From the NCBI GenBank assembly GCA_030141605.1, contig JAQGDQ010000060.1, forward strand, positions 551,001 through 615,000: a stretch of DNA of 64,000 nt, in the 5' to 3' direction. Below the pieces are notes generated by a model, which had not been told where the DNA came from, did no database searches, and saw only the letters and a program-made list of their open reading frames with translations. Positions 11,169 to 23,499 of this stretch are shown here, one piece after another; the first letter of the stretch is position 1, and the number at the start of each line of letters is the position of its first letter. This DNA comes from Tubiluchus corallicola. Lineage: Eukaryota > Priapulida > Priapulimorpha > Priapulimorphida > Tubiluchidae. Made by a program: the position numbers and the translations under genes.

Positions 11169-12465
11169 CAGGGCACTTTATTTATGACTTTTCTTGCAAA
11201 ATAGTCATAAATAGTCATAAATAAGATTTCAAATTTGTCATAAATAACGAAAGAAAAATAATCACTTCCCGAAGAATGGAACAAAAAATTCAGTACAGAA
11301 AACTGTTTCCCTCTCCCACACACACAGGCAGTCCATAAGAAGCTTGCGCGTGACTGTTTGGTGGACTAACACAGTAACTGAGACTGTCTAACTGATGCGT
11401 TTATCTGTCATTAACTCGTCTAGAAGCAACCTAAATAATAAAAAGTAAATGAGCGCGTTACCGCGAAAAAATAAATAGGCACCGACAGAATCGTTGTCGT
11501 TCCATCGAAAATTTGAATTAAAGACAGCTTACCTATTTTAATGTCCTAAAGTTCTACCGCCTCAAACCTACGCTCTGCACAATAACAGAAATCTACACTT
11601 CTAATTCTTTTCTTTGCACGTTCATTTCAGTGCCTTTCTCATCCTAACGGCGTTAGGGGTGAGCATTCTCTACCAGAAAGCGAATTCGAATCGAACCGAA
11701 TTTGTGACTTTCGAATTCGAATCGAACCGAACTTCGATGCTCACCCCTAAGCGGCGTAAGTCAATGGCTTGGGTGTAGGTTTTAGCTCGAGTTTGCCGCA
11801 AGCGTTTCCCGTGCCTTACTGCCTCATCCTCAAGAAATAAGAATAATGCCGTCTGCTAGAATTTGAGCATATTTTATCTTTGGGAGAATTTGCTGCTTCA
11901 TTGTCATTAAAATTTAACTGTTTTTCTTGTTTAGTTATTTTGCTTAATGCAATTTTAATTAGAAAACATACGTGACGGTTCCCTAGAAAGATGTAATAGC
12001 CAATAGTATTTTCCAACATTAAATTTAAAATCGATATTTAAAAAAATACATTATTTACTTGTACTAATTGTGGCTACGAATTGTGACTGTACGAATTAAT
12101 TAATAGATTGATTTTTATGAGCAGTAATTTTATAGGTCATCCTAAACAAATTAAAACCGATACTATAATTATTATAAACACGATCACGGATTTCAGTCTG
12201 GAGGGATGCCTGCATGCAAAACAATACGAGAAACTTCAGGCCTTGGAATGATGAAAGTAGACATTTTTATTACATTTTAATGTAATGAAGAACGAAGAAA
12301 GGCAAAATACAAGATTCTGATTAAAAATATGTATTTCTTTTAGCTCAGGATGGCATTTTTGGTCAAAATTTGACACGTCATAAATAGTCATAAATAAAAT
12401 CTGAAATTAGTATTAAATAAGCTATTTATGCAATTTATGACTAAAGTCATAAATAAAGTGCCCTG
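11169..12465. mobile_element. Non-autonomous hAT-type element, 1297 bp, perfect 8-bp target duplication
   Basis: The left end is cagggcactttatttatgac and the right end is gtcataaataaagtgccctg, perfect inverted repeats over about 19-20 bp. Both sides are flanked by gttataga (11161-11168 and 12466-12473). An 8-bp duplication with a CAGGG-type end fits the hAT superfamily. Subterminal GTCATAAATA motifs repeat on both arms. I found no transposase frame. A smaller hAT MITE is nested inside it at 11654-11749. Confidence 0.92.
11654..11749. mobile_element. Solo-terminus copy (96 bp) of the TAGGGGTGAGCAT hAT MITE family
   Basis: It starts taggggtgagcat and ends atgctcaccccta, with flanks aacggcgt (11646-11653) and agcggcgt (11750-11757), 7 of 8 matching. 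The middle of the family consensus is missing, so only the two ends remain. It is nested in the 1.3-kb hAT element. Confidence 0.9.
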
Positions 12466-12473
12466 GTTATAGA

Positions 12474-14341
12474 CATCAGATAATGTAATATCCGCTGGCA
12501 GATACTCTAACTACATAATTCTCTGTAGACGTTTAATGCTGACAAGCATATTCTGTCAGTACACCAGAAAAATATCTACTTACTTTGAATATCGGTTTGA
12601 TTTTGCTCATTTAACTCTTATACACATACATGAAAATAAACCATACAACTGATCTTGAAAAATTTTAACAGATGCAGTAATAATTATCACCAACAATCAA
12701 AAATTACATTATGAGATCAGAACAACTTTACTCACCTTAACAAGATTATTAGGTAATAGGTTTGTATTAGTTTTTTATATGTGATTCTAAATTAAGAGGT
12801 ACGAATTTTGCTAAGAATTCATGTATTCAATCAGCACTGTGATATATATGTAGATGTGTTTGTTATAAATTATGGTATTTTTTTTAATGAACTATACTTA
12901 AAAAGAGCCCTGTACTTGTTGGGACGTGTTCCTGTATGTGTTGTTTATTTAAGTGTGGTTTGCTAATTGTACTTGTGTTTGTGAAATAATGCGTTTATTA
13001 TTTTTTTTGGATTTTCAGGATATTTTTACTATTTCATATACGTACAGCTGCTATCCAAACGTATTAAGACATCACTACAAAAAATTTCTGGAAGCCCTTT
13101 TGGCACTACACGAGGCGAAAAGCAAACAAATGATTTTTCCAAATTGGTTTACACTAACAGAAACATGCGGTAATATTTTATTTACATGTTCTGCAGCAGA
13201 TTACTGCAAGAACGCAACTAACATGCAACAAAGGTGAAACACAAAGACTATGTGGGATAATTATGTGCAAGATTATGCCTTTCAGCAGATATTTTCGATT
13301 TGTAGCTGTATACTAAAAAAAACACAAAAGAAAAATAATCGTTCCAGGACTATTTTGAACAAAGCCAGATAACAAAAAAACATAGTATTCAAATACACAA
13401 ACTGTAAAGTAAAACACAGAAATGTTTAGGAGTCCTTAGCGACAAAAACAAGGAAAAGTAACTATTTATAGCATTTTAATAAATCTCTTATTTGACATAT
13501 TTATAAAACATGCTGGTCTTTACTTTTACATTAAATTCTATATATTTATGATTAGAAAAAGGATCAAAGTAATTAGATATTTTTATTTTACAGAGGCTTC
13601 AAAATTTATTGTAGATCAACAATGCAAGCTCAACTTAATGGCGACAACAGATTTTCTGGCTTACACGTCCAGCTGCAGAATAATTAATTAGTTAATCGTG
13701 TTGAAAATTTACTTAATATTTGTGCTCAAATCCAAACTTAACTCGTTATTATTTTAAAATTTATTTCATTTTCGTCTTACACTCTGTTAACTATGTGTGC
13801 ACAGCACTGTTAGGTCACCATTGTGAAAATATAACTCAGTGTTAATCAACTACTTTGGAGTAATAAGCTTGGAAGAACTAGACAAACTTCTACTAGACTT
13901 CTTGTTATATGAGAAGCATAGCGAATAATACCATAAAACATTACTTTAAAAAACCTAATAGTATGCGGAGCTCCCAAGCAAACATTGTTATGGTGCTGTG
14001 TGACCCTGAGCATCTGTGACCTTAAATAACTCCGTGAAGCATATTTCGTTTATGAAAATGAATTGTCCTTAGTGAAGGAGATAACACACCAACTACTGTC
14101 CAAGTAGTTAATGTTTTGCAGTTACATTGAAGGCACTAACACATGCCTGTGCTCTCAGTTTTGTCAATGTCATGCTAGCAGGAACGTCATCCAATGCAAA
14201 AAACCTATTTACAGTAAATAAAAAGATACAAGCAACACAGGCCATAAGTTTCTGGAAATAACATACAATAACTAGCAATGTCTACAACTCATTTGAACTA
14301 TCAAAATGCGCATATAGAAAAGGACAAAAGGACAAGTACAT
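12474..14341. other. Non-coding AT-rich stretch; 3' side of the first zinc-finger gene
   Basis: No supported gene. The left part follows the hAT insertion. The right part probably holds the 3' UTR of the minus-strand zinc-finger gene. The 94-codon plus frame at 12953-13237 has no domain. Confidence 0.4.
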
Positions 14342-16069
14342 TTACACTAGTTGTTCATACATTGCAGGAGTGGCTGATCGATTAGGACATGAGTAACCAG
14401 CGTGATACTTCAAACTGCTTAACCATTTAAAGGTGACACCGCAAAGATCACACTTGTATACTTTATTTGCATTGTGGGTAACGTTGTGCTTCCTAAGGCA
14501 ACTGACGCTGGAAAATTCTGAGTTACAAATATTGCACTTATGTTTCTTTTGGTGGGTGGACATGTGATATTTAAGGCTGCTAAGCCACTTATAAGCCACC
14601 CCGCAAACGGCACACACGTGACCTTTAGCGTCAGAGTGCAAAGCAGCATGTCGTTTTAAAATTCCCGCATCTCCGAAAGCCAGGCCACACTGGGTGCAAA
14701 CGTGGTCTCGCTCAGTCGGATGATGTATTTTCATGTGGTACCTCAGGCTGCTCTGCCACTTATATTTCACGCCGCACTGCTCGCATGTGTGCGGTTTGGC
14801 GTCGGTATGCATACGCAGGTGAGTTTCCAACCTGTAAGCTTTTGAAAACGAAACCCCACAATGGCTGCACAAATGAGGCTTTGGGTTGCTATTTGTCTCT
14901 ATCGTTGAAACACCGGAGTGGACTTTCTGCACGTGTCGTTTCCAGTTGCCAGAAAGCGCAAACGTAGAGCCGCAGTGCTCACACTTATAAGGCTTTTCTC
15001 CTGTGTGAATCCTCTGGTGCAGGATGAGCTTGCTGTTGCTGGTGAATAATCCACCACAGACGTCGCAATAGAATGTCTTACCGCCAGTGTGATAGCGCAT
15101 GTGTAGAACATAACGGACCTCCTTCTCAAAAACCAAATTGCACTCCTCGCACTTGAAAGGACGCTTCTTTGTGTTGTGTACTTTTTGCTTATGAATCGTC
15201 AGCCGCATTTGAGACGTAAATGCAGCTTCGCACACGTCACAAACGTACGGTTTTACTTTTTCGTGCGTGCGCAGGTGCCGAGTGAGGTGACCGGCTTCAG
15301 TGAATGTCCTGCCGCATAGATAGCACATGTAGTTTTTCTCGCCCGTGTGAATCCGCTTGTGCCTGTTAAGATTTCCTAAAGTTCTAAAGGCACGTCCACA
15401 GTAATCACAGCCATACGGTTTCTCACCTGTATGTGACCGTATATGGACAATCAGCTCATTCTGAGCCCGGAATGCGGCGCTACATTGCTCACATTTGTGA
15501 ATCCTGGGCTTTTCTTTTAGGTGTAGCCTAACAATGTGCTTATCAAACTTCTGTTTTGTTTTGTAAATTTTATTACACAGCAGGCACTGGCTGCCAGGTC
15601 CTGTGTGTTCTTTCATATGCTCTGCCAGTATTTCCACTGTAAGGTAAGCAGCTTCGCAGTGCTCACACTTAAATGGTTTTTGATCGGTGTGAGCATCGAC
15701 GACATGATCTTCCAAATCTTCAGGAGTAAAAAAAGAATCTGCACACTCTTCACATTGATAGATCTGGTAAATTACGAACCCGTCCTCGGTTAGCGACAGA
15801 AATTCTGGCGCTTCTATTTCAAGTGTCTGCTCTTCTCCGGTAATATGAATCACCTCTTGAATATCTTCACCTTTTATGGTTTCCATTACAACAGAATCTG
15901 TTTGTTCTATCTGATTTCCTTGAGCTCTTATCTCGACTTTTTCTCCATCATCATGCTCCAAGTTTTCACTCTTAATGTTATTTTCAACAATATCGTCATT
16001 CTGTTCTGACAGAGCCACCTCTTCTGCCTCTACAGCAGAACTTATAGTATGATTAGTATCACCCTCCAT
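14342..16069 (-). CDS. C2H2 zinc-finger protein, 16 fingers, 575 aa
   Basis: A single exon encodes the protein. An acceptor (tttttttcag) ends at 16095, and the first ATG after it is MEGDTN at 16069; the longer frame to 16141 runs into intron. An acidic N-terminus of about 100 residues carries an IKSE SUMO-type site. Fifteen C2H2 fingers and a final C2HC-like one follow in near-continuous array to about residue 565. Many linkers are TGEKPY-like (TGEKPYGC, TGEKNYMC, TGEKPYKC). Fingers 12, 14 and 16 share KWxSSLxYH in the recognition helix and alternate with dissimilar fingers, which suggests two-finger-unit duplication. No KRAB, BTB, SCAN or ZAD domain is visible. The likely role is a sequence-specific DNA-binding nuclear regulator, inferred from the family; the target is unknown. 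Upstream non-coding exon(s) are expected, possibly near 21.3 kb. Confidence 0.93.
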   Translation of the reverse strand: MEGDTNHTISSAVEAEEVALSEQNDDIVENNIKSENLEHDDGEKVEIRAQGNQIEQTDSVVMETIKGEDIQEVIHITGEEQTLEIEAPEFLSLTEDGFVIYQIYQCEECADSFFTPEDLEDHVVDAHTDQKPFKCEHCEAAYLTVEILAEHMKEHTGPGSQCLLCNKIYKTKQKFDKHIVRLHLKEKPRIHKCEQCSAAFRAQNELIVHIRSHTGEKPYGCDYCGRAFRTLGNLNRHKRIHTGEKNYMCYLCGRTFTEAGHLTRHLRTHEKVKPYVCDVCEAAFTSQMRLTIHKQKVHNTKKRPFKCEECNLVFEKEVRYVLHMRYHTGGKTFYCDVCGGLFTSNSKLILHQRIHTGEKPYKCEHCGSTFALSGNWKRHVQKVHSGVSTIETNSNPKPHLCSHCGVSFSKAYRLETHLRMHTDAKPHTCEQCGVKYKWQSSLRYHMKIHHPTERDHVCTQCGLAFGDAGILKRHAALHSDAKGHVCAVCGVAYKWLSSLKYHMSTHQKKHKCNICNSEFSSVSCLRKHNVTHNANKVYKCDLCGVTFKWLSSLKYHAGYSCPNRSATPAMYEQLV

Positions 16070-16094
16070 GAAAACTACTGTTACATTTACTTTC

Positions 16095-17165
16095 CTGAAA
16101 AAAACAATTAAAGGTGTTATTATATTTTCTTGACAACACAAATTACTATAATAATAATAATGACGATATAATAATCCTTTATTTTACACGCATTGACAGG
16201 ATATGATGCCAGAATAATTAAAGTACAATGTAGATCATTATGAGTAGTAGGCAAAGCATGTAGCATCTGCAAATGCAAGGTTATTAAAAGCTTTTGCAAA
16301 TCAAATTGCTAACAAAAATCCACCTCATTTTACAAGAAGTTCTGCTAACTTTAGCTGTTTTAGCCATGCGAAGGATTTTGTATAACTGACAGAACTAGAA
16401 AGCAAATAGTCCAGATCTTTGTCCTGTAGGATGTCTCTAAGTCTTTGAGCTACAGATCTTTGTCCTGTAGGATGTCTTTGAGCTACAGTCTTCACTATTG
16501 ATTTGGGGCCTTTGACCCAGTTTCCAATTACACCGGATTTGGCAGAAAACGGGGTATTTTAAATTTCTGGCAGGTCTGTAAACTATTTGTAAATTTTATA
16601 CTATAATTTATACCTCACGTTCATTTTAACGTTTACAGAAGTCGGCAAATTTAGATCAAATAAATGTGTGAAAATCTATTCATTTTCCCAAAGAAAAGTA
16701 AAATGCCTGGAACTCACTAAGGAAACTTGAACCTGTAGAGACTGCTACATTTGTAAACAAATTTGAATTTGGTCAGAATAAATTCTGGACAAGCAAGATT
16801 ATAATATAAATATATGTAAAATATAAAAATATATAAAATAAAATGTAAATGTATATATATTATATAGGTGAATGAGTGCAGTATGAATGCAAGTTATTGA
16901 GTCAGCCACCCTACTACAAGTTGGAACTTCACTAATGAACTTGGCAAGAAGACAGAGGTTTTGTACCACTCTAAGTTACTCTAAGAATCTATCCTAACAT
17001 AGTAATCCATTGCTAGAATGACGCCTATGTAATAAAGATTATGCTTGAATACTTCAACACTTACTACATACGTTTAAAATGGCTGATAATCAGTGCTAAT
17101 TATCTGTGATTTCTGTGAGATGGCATTATAATCAGTGCAATTTTAATACTGCAACCTGACATTAA
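16095..17165. other. Probable 5' intron of the first zinc-finger gene
   Basis: A short tandem duplication (cagatctttgtcctgtagg, two copies between 16411 and 16490) and an AT-rich low-complexity run at about 16800-16866 are visible. No coding exon. Confidence 0.45.
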
Positions 17166-20100
17166 AATGGAAATGGAAAAATTTCCATGTGTATCCTGTT
17201 GTAAACGCTGTAAAAAAATCAAAAATGTATCTCTTGTGACGTTTGTAACATGTGGGTACACCTCAAGTATACCATGTTGAGTTTGAATGAATATAATCAT
17301 TATGCTCTATCTTCTGATAATTACTTTTGTTTAAAATGTATAAATGAATCTTTGCCGTTTCAGTGTATTGATGATGCTGATTTATGCAAATTGTTTTCAA
17401 ATCTAACAAATGTATACTGTCTGTCTTCTTTACTTGATTTTCCTTCACTCGCAAAACCAAAATGGGATCATGCTGATGCTGATGCACATCTTACCAGGTT
17501 TGATATTAAATACTATAATTTGCATGCACTAGAGACAAATTCTAATTTAAAAAAGTCAAATAATGATTTATTAATAGTACATTTTAATCTCAATAGTATT
17601 CAGAAGAGATTTTCTAATATGCTAGATGTACGCATGCATTTTACTGTTCCACCCGATATTATTGGAATATCGGAAACAAGATTGAACGAACTTAATCAAT
17701 CTTTTATAACGAGTTTACCTAACTATACTTTCTTGCATGGTGATTCTAAAACTTGCGCAGGTGGCGTAGCTATATAGCTTAAATCGCGTTTGCGGTATAC
17801 AGTAAAAGATGAGTACAAAATTAATTGTAATACAGAAATAGTAATTACAAGTAAGAATGGTAATAGCATTACCCAAAAATCACATATACAAGTCGAGGAT
17901 ATGTGGCTTGATGTACCTGGTACAAAGAAACCAATCACATTTGGTGTGATCTATCGACACCCAAATACCAATGTCCATCATTTTCACAGCAAGATGGACT
18001 CTATATTATCAGTCATTAACAAGTCAGAAAAGACTTGTTATATCTGTGGCAATATTAATCTTATATATATTAATATTAATATGGCAAATAGAAGAGAAAA
18101 CATTTATTGCAGATTATTTGAATTTACTTTACTCTAATCAGTTTTTTTCCATTAGTAACACGACCGACTCGAATAACCAACCATTTTCAGACACTTATTT
18201 ACCATATATATACAAATAATCTATCTAATCCAATTATATCTGGTATTATACTCTATGAAGTGCCGGATCATCTACCAGTGTTGGCCATCATTAAAAATAT
18301 TGGTAACTTGATAGTTAAAATGAGGAATAACCAGAATTTTAACATGATTTCATTTCTGGAGGATTTGCAAAATAAGATCGATGATGTTGACTTTTCCGAG
18401 GTGCCAACTAATTCTGCCTTCTCTACTTTTTTCCAAATATATGAAGAAGTTCTTAATAAACATGCCCCACTTAAGACATTGTCAAGAACTGAAAAAGTAA
18501 CTTTCTCTAAGCCATGGATAACTAAAGGTATTCTTACATCAATGAAAACAAAAAGTAGATTATATAAGGACTGTAAGACTATAACTAGTATCTTAAAAAT
18601 TAATCAATATAAACAATTTTATAATAAACTTTATAATTATCTCATAAATTTAGCCAAAAGAAATTATTATACAACTTTACTACATGATAATAAAACTAAT
18701 AATAGAAAGACTTGGGCAAAATTGAATGATTTGATCAATAGACAATACAAGCAGCGCATAACTCCAACCAAACTAGTAATAAATCATGCTGAGATTACGG
18801 AAACACCTGCTATCTGTGAATTCATGAATAATTACTTTGCATCAGTTGGTTCTGATATGGCAAAAAAAGTACCACCAACTCCAATAATGTTTGATTCTTT
18901 CCTTAGAATGCCAAATTTGAACTTTTTTGCGCCAATTATCGAGTACGAAGTTTCTTCTGCTATTGCTGCATTAAAAACCAATAAATCAGCAGGACCTGAA
19001 AACATCTCGAATCAATTTTTTTAAAATTTCACGGTCCATTATTAACTATGCTGTACAATAAATGTGTAGAAGAAGGTATCTATCCTGACGTGTTGAAAAT
19101 TGCAAAAATAATCCGGATTTACAAATCTGACTCTCCCATTAATCCCACTAATTATAGGCCAATATCTCTCTTATCTCCCATATCGAAGATTTTTGAAAAA
19201 TTAATTTACTCTAGGCTAGCTAAATTTCTTTTAAAAGAACAAATTTTAACTAAATTCCAATTTGGATTCAGAAAAAAACCATTCTACATCTTTAGCTGTG
19301 TCAGAAATAATTGAAAACTTTCTAGCGAATATTGATAAGGGAAAACTACTTGTGCTATATTTTTAGATTTATCGAAAGCATTCGACACGGTACAACATGA
19401 CATTTTGTTATATAAGTTATCATACTATGGTATCAGGGGACGTCCTCTTGCACTTTTCACGTCTTATCTTACTAACAGGAAACAGTTTACGTCTATTGAC
19501 GCATCAGAGTCTACACTTGCTGATATAACCTGTGGTGTCCCACAGGATTCTACATTGGGTCCATTGTTATCTCTTTTATATATTAACGATCAGCCATATT
19601 GTTCTCAATTTAACAATAGACTGTTTGCAGACGATATAAACCTATTTTTATCACACAAAAATATCAAAACATTAGAACATTCAGTAAATGTGGAACTGTA
19701 CAAAATTAATAAATGGATGCTAACAAATAAGCTATCAATAAATTATAAAAAAAAGCAACATAACAATAGTTTAAACATAAATATGGGAGGTTGTAATATT
19801 CAATCTACCTAAGAAATCAAACATCTCGGTATATTTATAGATAGTAGAATTACTTGGAAAACACATGTACAGCATATAGTCAACAAAATTAGCAAAATAA
19901 GTGGTGTATTAGCTGGAATACAACACTACATAAATGTAGAGGCACTACGGCTCTTATATTCTTCTCTTGTCATGCCATATTTGAGTTATGGCATTCTTGC
20001 CTTGGGTACTGCTTCAGCATTGGTCTTAAAATCATTGGTCTCTAAACAAAACAAGATTCTGAAACTGATAATATTTACCAGTGAAAGAGAACATGCATTT

Positions 20101-20918
20101 GCAATTAAATCTACTAAAAGTATATGATCTGTATAAATTAGAACTATAAATTGAAAAATAATTCACTCCCGGATCTCTTCACTTTAGCACTTTACATGCA
20201 TCACCATTCTACTAGGTTTGCTGAGATATTTTACTTATGTACTTGGAGTACACCTATACATTTTTTTCATTGTTACGACGCCTTTAGTTTTTGTTTTAGT
20301 TTTTGCTATATTTCGATTTCATTTTGTCTTATTTACAGTTGACTTAGTTTTCAATGGTTTAATTTCTCTTTCTCGACAACTTCAGTCATTGGTGTTATTA
20401 ATACAACATTTCAGTTTTGCTTTTTCTTATTTGCTCCTGTTCTTTTGTTTTAGTATGATTTATATTTAGCTTATCTTTCTTTGGTTTAACTTAGTATATT
20501 CTTTTTCTTAACATCTTTGGTTGATCATTCTACTGTTTTTTGTTTTTTGTCTGATTATGAAGTTAATGTTCAAATTATGCATTTTCTGTCATGTTAAAAT
20601 TTTCACTTATTTTTATTTTGTTTGCTTCGCATGATTCGCAGTAGTTTAGAACTGTAAATTTTTGTTTATTTAAATTAGTGTTCTACAGTATTACACTTCC
20701 CATCATTTAATTGCCAATTACACGCATTAACCGAATACAAATTTAAATTGAGAACAGTGCCAAAATTAATTTTATTTAATCCTAGCTATTTAAGGGTGAC
20801 TGACTAGATAACCTACGGGTTCTTAGCTGCCCTTCTCCTTTCCTTCAAACATATTGCATGTATTCCTAATACTGTATTTTGATAATTCTTGCGAAATTAA
20901 TAAATAAATTGAATTGAA
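17166..20918 (+). mobile_element. Degenerate non-LTR retrotransposon (CR1/jockey-like group) with PHD-like, endonuclease and RT segments
   Basis: Translation fragments in order: a Cys-rich PHD-like finger (about 17180-17350, FPCVSCCKRC, CDVCNMWVH, YFCLKCINE); an endonuclease segment (17550-18120, LLIVHFNLNSIQKRF, IIGISETRLNE, GVIYRHPN); and reverse transcriptase (about 18960-19760, NYRPISLLSPISKIFEKLI, LSKAFDTVQHDIL, GVPQDSTLGPLL, FADDINLF). A post-RT region follows (about 19815-20120, HLGIFIDSRITWKTHV, MPYLSYGIL). The 3' end is a short AAT/GAATTG-type tail at 20894-20918. The element is broken by an in-frame TAG at 17776, a frameshift near 17238, stops near 18138 and 19023, and more before the RT core, so it cannot be active. 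The 5' end is approximate, and I found no target duplication. It lies in sense orientation opposite to the host genes, probably inside an intron of the first zinc-finger gene. Confidence 0.88.
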
Positions 20919-21290
20919 GTGAACATTGATAAAAATAATGGAACGATATCCGACCTCTCCTACAGCACGTTTTATTTATGTCGGTTTACTCTTCGTTGTC
21001 GATAAAAAGGATCCAACGTATTCATGGTAATGTCTGCTCAAACAGTCTATTAAAGTATTATAGACATTGCAACTTTTGAAGTCAGTTACCCTACCTGACA
21101 GTCAATCACCTAAAAACTCACTGAACTACTATACTGTACTGTTTTACTGTTAAATCAAATTCGGTAAAATGAGTGCGCCAACCACTAAATGACAGTACAT
21201 GGGAATGATAACGGAACCTTAATTTAACAAATTACACTTCGACGTTGCGAATTAGAATACAGAGCCCTCAGTTTCTCGCTCTCGTACCTG

Positions 21291-21480
21291 TAAAATCTCA
21301 ACAATTCTGATTATTTTAACGGAACACTTCAACAATCAACGGTTTTTCAATCCACAATCAGGCAAATGCGCCAACAAAATGGCAGAATTGGGGATGATGC
21401 CTACAGTCAGTGTGGCGGGCAGGTGCCCTTATCGAGCATATCCTGTTACTCGTACAGTTCCGAGTTAGAACATTGGTCTG
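21291..21480 (-). promoter_or_regulatory. Possible 5' non-coding exon and promoter of the first zinc-finger gene
   Basis: The minus strand has a good donor, gattttacag followed by gtacgagag, at about 21290. A GC-richer segment with gccattttgttggcgc, close to a YY1-type GCCATTTT element, lies just upstream. If used, the intron spans about 5.2 kb and contains the LINE. Speculative without transcripts. Confidence 0.25.
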
Positions 21481-22562
21481 CAGCGTAGTCAGAGATTTTC
21501 CTATTTGCACGAGTGTTCAAAGTGCTATGTCCAAGTGTCCAAAATGTCATGCAATATCAAAATCACTAAACCCAAAATAATAGTTTGGCAACCCAGAACC
21601 ACTGTAATGTTCCTTTTCTTTAAAATGTACAAAAACAATAACCGAGTACAGAACATTTTTTGCACAAAATCATTGCTGAATCAGTGAGAATCTATCATGC
21701 TCTTATTAGGTGTAGAAGTCTTGCTCTTTTACAGCTGCGGTTTTGATGGACATAATCGAAGACTCAGAAACATCTAGGTCAAACGCAAACTCCCCCAGCA
21801 CATCTTACAGGTGTTTCATAAGTTTTTCTTTTGAATATTGATCAACTGTGACAATGATGTAAATGGTATGTTCTCGGATCACATTAGACTCCGCTCATGT
21901 CTTTCAGGATAGGTCTAATGTGTTTGTCGAAGTTGAGATTCAGCGAATTTCCAGGTCATTCAGTTTCATTTTCCTCGGACAATTATTGCAAAGAACTTTA
22001 TGTTTCCAAATTAAATACCACTATCAGCGTTACACAAGTGTAAAAATTGTAGAAAGCACTATCACACATCTCTTATTTTAGTTGAAGAGCCGCAAACCAA
22101 GTAATTCTTGTTGTAAATTTCTCCAAATTTTGGCTCGTGTATATTGCCAACAGCGGCGCTTAAAAAACAATGCTGACCAAACACATAGTTTTTCCCAAGT
22201 GCTTAAGAATCTGATTACACAGATTGTTATGCAAGTTGTATCTGTGGTTTTATACTGACTGACAAAGTGCAATGTATTATTATAATGTAATGTTGTAATT
22301 ATGAACTATTTCAACAGAAATGGAAAACTAACCTGCAAATTATTTTTGTTTGTACAGAATCCATAACTTTCAATTTCTTAACCGAAATATCCTTTCAGAA
22401 TATAAAACTACACAATGAAGTCTCAATTGGTTGTTTATAATTTTACTTTTTTTAATAAATAAACAGGTTTACTAATGACAATAATCACTTAATCATAAGG
22501 AACCAACCGATTAACAAACATCAAATATTAATTATATTATTACAATATTATTATTATTACAA

Positions 22563-22683
22563 TGGGTGAGGGGTGGTTGTGTGGTGTGGTATGGATGGTG
22601 TGGTGTGTTGTGAGTGGGGTGGTGGGTGTTTGTGTGGTCTTGTGTGCGTGGTGTTTGTGGGTTGTTGTTGAGTTTATGCGCAA
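22563..22683 (+). repeat. G/T-only low-complexity tract, about 120 bp
   Basis: The plus strand is almost free of C (ggggtggttgtgtggtgtgg and similar) and stands out from the AT-rich surroundings. It is irregular rather than a simple (GT)n repeat. Such G-skewed tracts can form quadruplexes or R-loops; that is inference. Confidence 0.85.
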
Positions 22684-23499
22684 AATTCTTTTTGCGGGGT
22701 TTGGCTAATCAAATATTAATCATGTAAAAAATATACCAGTTACAAAGCACCTATTTACATACTAATAAACAAGTAACAACACTGAATTAACTTTACTCTA
22801 CTATTGTTAACTTTACAATAATAGTTACCTGACATGATTCATACCTATTAGACTGCTTTAGCTAAAAACTCACGAAAATGTATGACATATAGTTTGTATA
22901 ATTATGTTATAATTATGCTGTTAGGACTGCAAAACAGTATCTAGCACTTAACACAGGGCTTGCTAATGTTGATGCTTCTGGCAAAATCAGACTGGTCTCA
23001 TTAAGACCAATCTCTTAACACAGTGAACTGGTAAAGGCGTCTTAGCCATATTTGCGTGTATATATCCTTGCAATAAAAGAAATAGCTGTGGCAGTTCGAC
23101 TGATAACTACCCAGAAATAGTTAGTTTCCCTAGTAATAAACTACTAATGTTTGCCTAATTTTGTTACTGAGAAGTGGTCACTCACTTATTCCTCTCACTC
23201 AGTAAGAGACTCTTAATTTGTGAGTTGGTTACAATAAAGTAAAAATTTAAAACAAGTATTTCATTAACAACTTTCTACTTCCTGTAATTCTCAAAAACTT
23301 CAAGTACAGATTATTTTTCAGATGGATATTGCTCAGAAAAAGTTATGAAAAACAAAGAGCAATGTGAGAAATTAAAAGAAAAGAAGGCAGTCGAAAACAT
23401 CTTTACCGTATGAGTGCCAAACCGAGTTATCCTCACTATATGAATTTTCAACAAGTGAACGTCAATGCGCATTTCTAGATGCAACTAGTAATCAATGGG

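Larger units (their letters stand above)
20919..23499. other. Intergenic stretch between the two zinc-finger genes
   Basis: No gene supported apart from the possible promoter at 21291-21480. A G/T-rich low-complexity block lies at 22563-22683. The right end probably carries the 3' UTR of the second zinc-finger gene. Confidence 0.4.

Noticed and set aside
14785-15793. Frames on both strands inside the 16-finger gene
   Set aside because: Shadows of the zinc-finger coding frame.
20151-20469. Hydrophobic plus-strand frames
   Set aside because: They lie in the 3' untranslated part of the LINE and are Phe/Leu-rich only because of T-rich sequence.
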